DNA of 6,983 nucleotides from contig JACCTF010000340.1 in NCBI GenBank assembly GCA_013812565.1, positions 1 to 6,983 of the forward strand, given 5' to 3'. Below the pieces are notes generated by a model. That model did no database searches, was not told where the DNA came from, and saw only the letters and a list, made by a program, of their open reading frames with translations. Each line of letters opens with the position of its first letter. The first letter of the stretch is position 1. This stretch comes from Pyrinomonadaceae bacterium (GTDB lineage Bacteria > Acidobacteriota > Blastocatellia > Pyrinomonadales > Pyrinomonadaceae). The translations under genes and the position numbers were made by a program. Positions 5,501-6,983 of this stretch are shown piece after piece.

Positions 5501-6904
5501 CTAACCATCATCCACATGGAACAATAGCTCACCTACTTTGCCTTTCACGTTCACGGCTAGGTGGTCCAACATCTCTTTGAATCTCTGTCGCGGGTCGGCG
5601 ACGCGCTTCTTCAACGTCTGCATCACGCTCATCAACACTTCACGTGTTTTCGCTCCCTCTTCTCCTTGTGACCCGTGGCTAACTTTTCTTGCAATCACCG
5701 TCGGGCGCAACTCGCGCTCCGCGCGGTTGTTCTCACAAGGAACTCTCCGATCCTCAACCCACTGATAAAGATGATCGGCTTCTTCCGCAAAGAAGTCTTG
5801 CCAGCGTTTGACTGCCAAGTGATGTGACGCCGCGTGGCACGCTTCCATGATCTCTTTCTTGATGCTCCGCGCTTCGCGATAATACTCTTCGTCCGCCGGC
5901 CGACTGCTCTGTAAGCGCATCGCTTCGGCCAGCAACTCAATCATCCGCTCGGCATAAGCGGCAACTTCTTTGTCATCCGCGAACGCGGCTGGCAGGTCTT
6001 TCATCTCGCGTAACAGGTGGGCGTAGCAATACTGCACTCGGCAGGGCACGCGCTTGTAACCAGCATAGCGGTCCACGACCAGGTAGCCGGCCAGCGGTTG
6101 TGTGCCGAGCACTTCTTCCACCACACGCGCCGAGCGCGTCTTGCGATACAAGTGCAAACTCACCCGTTCGCTCGCAAAAAGCCAGCAATATCCGCTTTGT
6201 CCATCCGTCCGCCACGTCGTCTCGTCGGCATGCCGGACCAAAGCTTGTCGGTAATCCATCTTCAACTCTTCGATCACAGGCGCGCATAGCCCACCCAACC
6301 GATGCAGCGCTTGGATGAGGGTGCCATAGTTCAACTGCCAACGCGCACACACCCGCCCCAGCGGGATGCCGTGCACATAGTGTGAATCAACGATCTCGGT
6401 CAAAAGCTGATTCGACAGCAAACTCTTGGGCAAGACGCCCGGCGCGGTGGCCTGAAGCGTCACGCCGCAACAAGGACACTCTTTGCGCTCTAACCGGTAG
6501 AGCACGCGCTTGACCGTGACGGGGTCGATGTCTAACACCGATCGCTGCCGCACATCTTTCGCTATTAGTTCTGCATGACACGCCGGACACAACGGATCGA
6601 CCGCCACGGTGCGGATGCAATCGGCTTCTTCCGCCGCATGCTCTTTGCGCCCAGCGCCTTTGTGGCCGGGCTTGGCGCCGCCGCGCTTCTGACTATGCTC
6701 TGCGGTCGAATTGGCTTTGACAGGGATTTGTGCGGATGGTGTGGATGAGCCAAAGAAGCCTTCCTGATCTTTCCTTTTCTGGTGCGCGAGCTTGGCTCTC
6801 AAACGTTGGTTCTCTTCGGTGAGGCGGTCAATCTCGCGCTGCTTGGCAAGACACTGCTGGCAGGTGTTGACGCCATAATCATGACTCTTTGCAAGCTGGT
6901 ACAT
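5501..6904 (-). CDS. IS66-family transposase (TnpC, DDE type)
   Basis: A 467-residue transposase that appears full length and intact. In order: an N-terminal CxxC (15-18), a leucine-zipper-like coiled coil with IDRLTEENQRLRAKL (25-39), a low-complexity linker with a KPGHKG motif, a zinc-finger domain with CPAC (106-109) and CPCC (143-146), then the catalytic domain. The DDE triad is probably Asp227 in RHADETTW, Asp278 in LVVDRYAGY and Glu396 in NNRAERELRP; the helper motif YCYAHLLREMKDL also fits the family. It cuts and joins the ends of its own element. ATG at 6904 is chosen because GGAG lies nine bases upstream; an in-frame TTG at 6955 would give 484 residues starting just inside the terminal repeat. 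No frameshift or internal stop is present, so the element could still be mobile. Confidence 0.92.
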   Translation of the reverse strand: MYQLAKSHDYGVNTCQQCLAKQREIDRLTEENQRLRAKLAHQKRKDQEGFFGSSTPSAQIPVKANSTAEHSQKRGGAKPGHKGAGRKEHAAEEADCIRTVAVDPLCPACHAELIAKDVRQRSVLDIDPVTVKRVLYRLERKECPCCGVTLQATAPGVLPKSLLSNQLLTEIVDSHYVHGIPLGRVCARWQLNYGTLIQALHRLGGLCAPVIEELKMDYRQALVRHADETTWRTDGQSGYCWLFASERVSLHLYRKTRSARVVEEVLGTQPLAGYLVVDRYAGYKRVPCRVQYCYAHLLREMKDLPAAFADDKEVAAYAERMIELLAEAMRLQSSRPADEEYYREARSIKKEIMEACHAASHHLAVKRWQDFFAEEADHLYQWVEDRRVPCENNRAERELRPTVIARKVSHGSQGEEGAKTREVLMSVMQTLKKRVADPRQRFKEMLDHLAVNVKGKVGELLFHVDDG

Positions 6905-6961
6905 GTGAGGCTGCTCCGCACATGGCTCAATACGCGCTTGCGAGCCGGTTGTCAATACTTA

Positions 6962-6983
6962 CCCCCAGTAACTGACCGATTAC
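6962..6983 (-). repeat. Right terminal inverted repeat of the IS66-family element, at the window edge
   Basis: Read on the minus strand it starts GTAATCGGTCAGTTACTG and ends in five G, pairing with the left repeat at 20 of 22 positions. Its outermost base is the final base of the window, so the target duplication and flanking DNA on this side cannot be seen. The transposase promoter is expected in or just inside this end. Confidence 0.9.

Larger units (their letters stand above)
5376..6983 (-). mobile_element. Insertion sequence of the IS66 family, single-ORF (ISBst12-like) type, 1608 bp
   Basis: The element is bounded by 22-bp terminal inverted repeats at 5376-5397 and 6962-6983, identical at 20 of 22 positions. 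Both outer ends begin GTAATC, matching the GTAA ends of IS66 elements. It carries one intact transposase gene on the minus strand and no tnpA or tnpB accessory genes, which, with the size, fits the ISBst12 subgroup. IS66 elements usually make 8-bp target duplications. The left flank offers GATTTCAT (5368-5375), but the right flank lies outside the window. It inserted 78 bases after the asparaginase stop and breaks no visible gene. Confidence 0.9.

Overview
The window carries six protein-coding genes and one insertion sequence from a moderately GC-rich bacterium. No RNA gene, CRISPR array or phage gene is visible. My best guess for the source is an Acidobacteriota lineage near Blastocatellia. 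This rests on the look of the proteins (a Tat-exported asparaginase-2 with a Gly-Thr-Ile-Asn-Cys cleavage site, a compact crtE-crtB pair, short lineage-type hypotheticals) and on palindromic intergenic repeats. It is an impression, not a proof.

Layout. Positions 1-559 (minus strand) hold the N-terminal flavoprotein half of coaBC (coenzyme A synthesis), cut by the window edge. A 302-bp divergent intergenic region (560-861) holds a palindromic element and candidate promoter signals. Then, on the plus strand, come a small gene for an exported protein of unknown function (862-1443) and a 127-residue unknown gene (1440-1823), joined by an ATGA stop/start overlap. After 165 bp of non-coding DNA come crtE (1989-2903, geranylgeranyl diphosphate synthase type) and a crtB-like phytoene/squalene synthase (2909-3817), again almost overlapping. 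A second copy of the palindromic element (3831-3928) follows crtB directly. Next is a Tat-exported asparaginase-2 / glycosylasparaginase-type Ntn hydrolase (4050-5297). The window closes with an apparently intact 1608-bp single-ORF IS66-family element (5376-6983). Its outer terminal repeat is the last base of the window, so the window edge may be a contig break at a repeated element.

How the genes fit together. CrtE would make GGPP and the CrtB-like enzyme would condense two GGPP to phytoene, the first committed carotenoid step. No phytoene desaturase (crtI) or cyclase is present, so the rest of the pathway lies elsewhere or the second enzyme works on another prenyl diphosphate. The unknown gene pair upstream may be co-transcribed with crtEB, but the 165-bp gap leaves that open. 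The asparaginase is probably a separate unit with its own promoter. The most interesting items are the two related palindromic elements that bracket the gene 1-to-crtB block, the divergent substrate-binding motif of CrtE, the unknown gene pair, and the cleanly delimited IS66 element.
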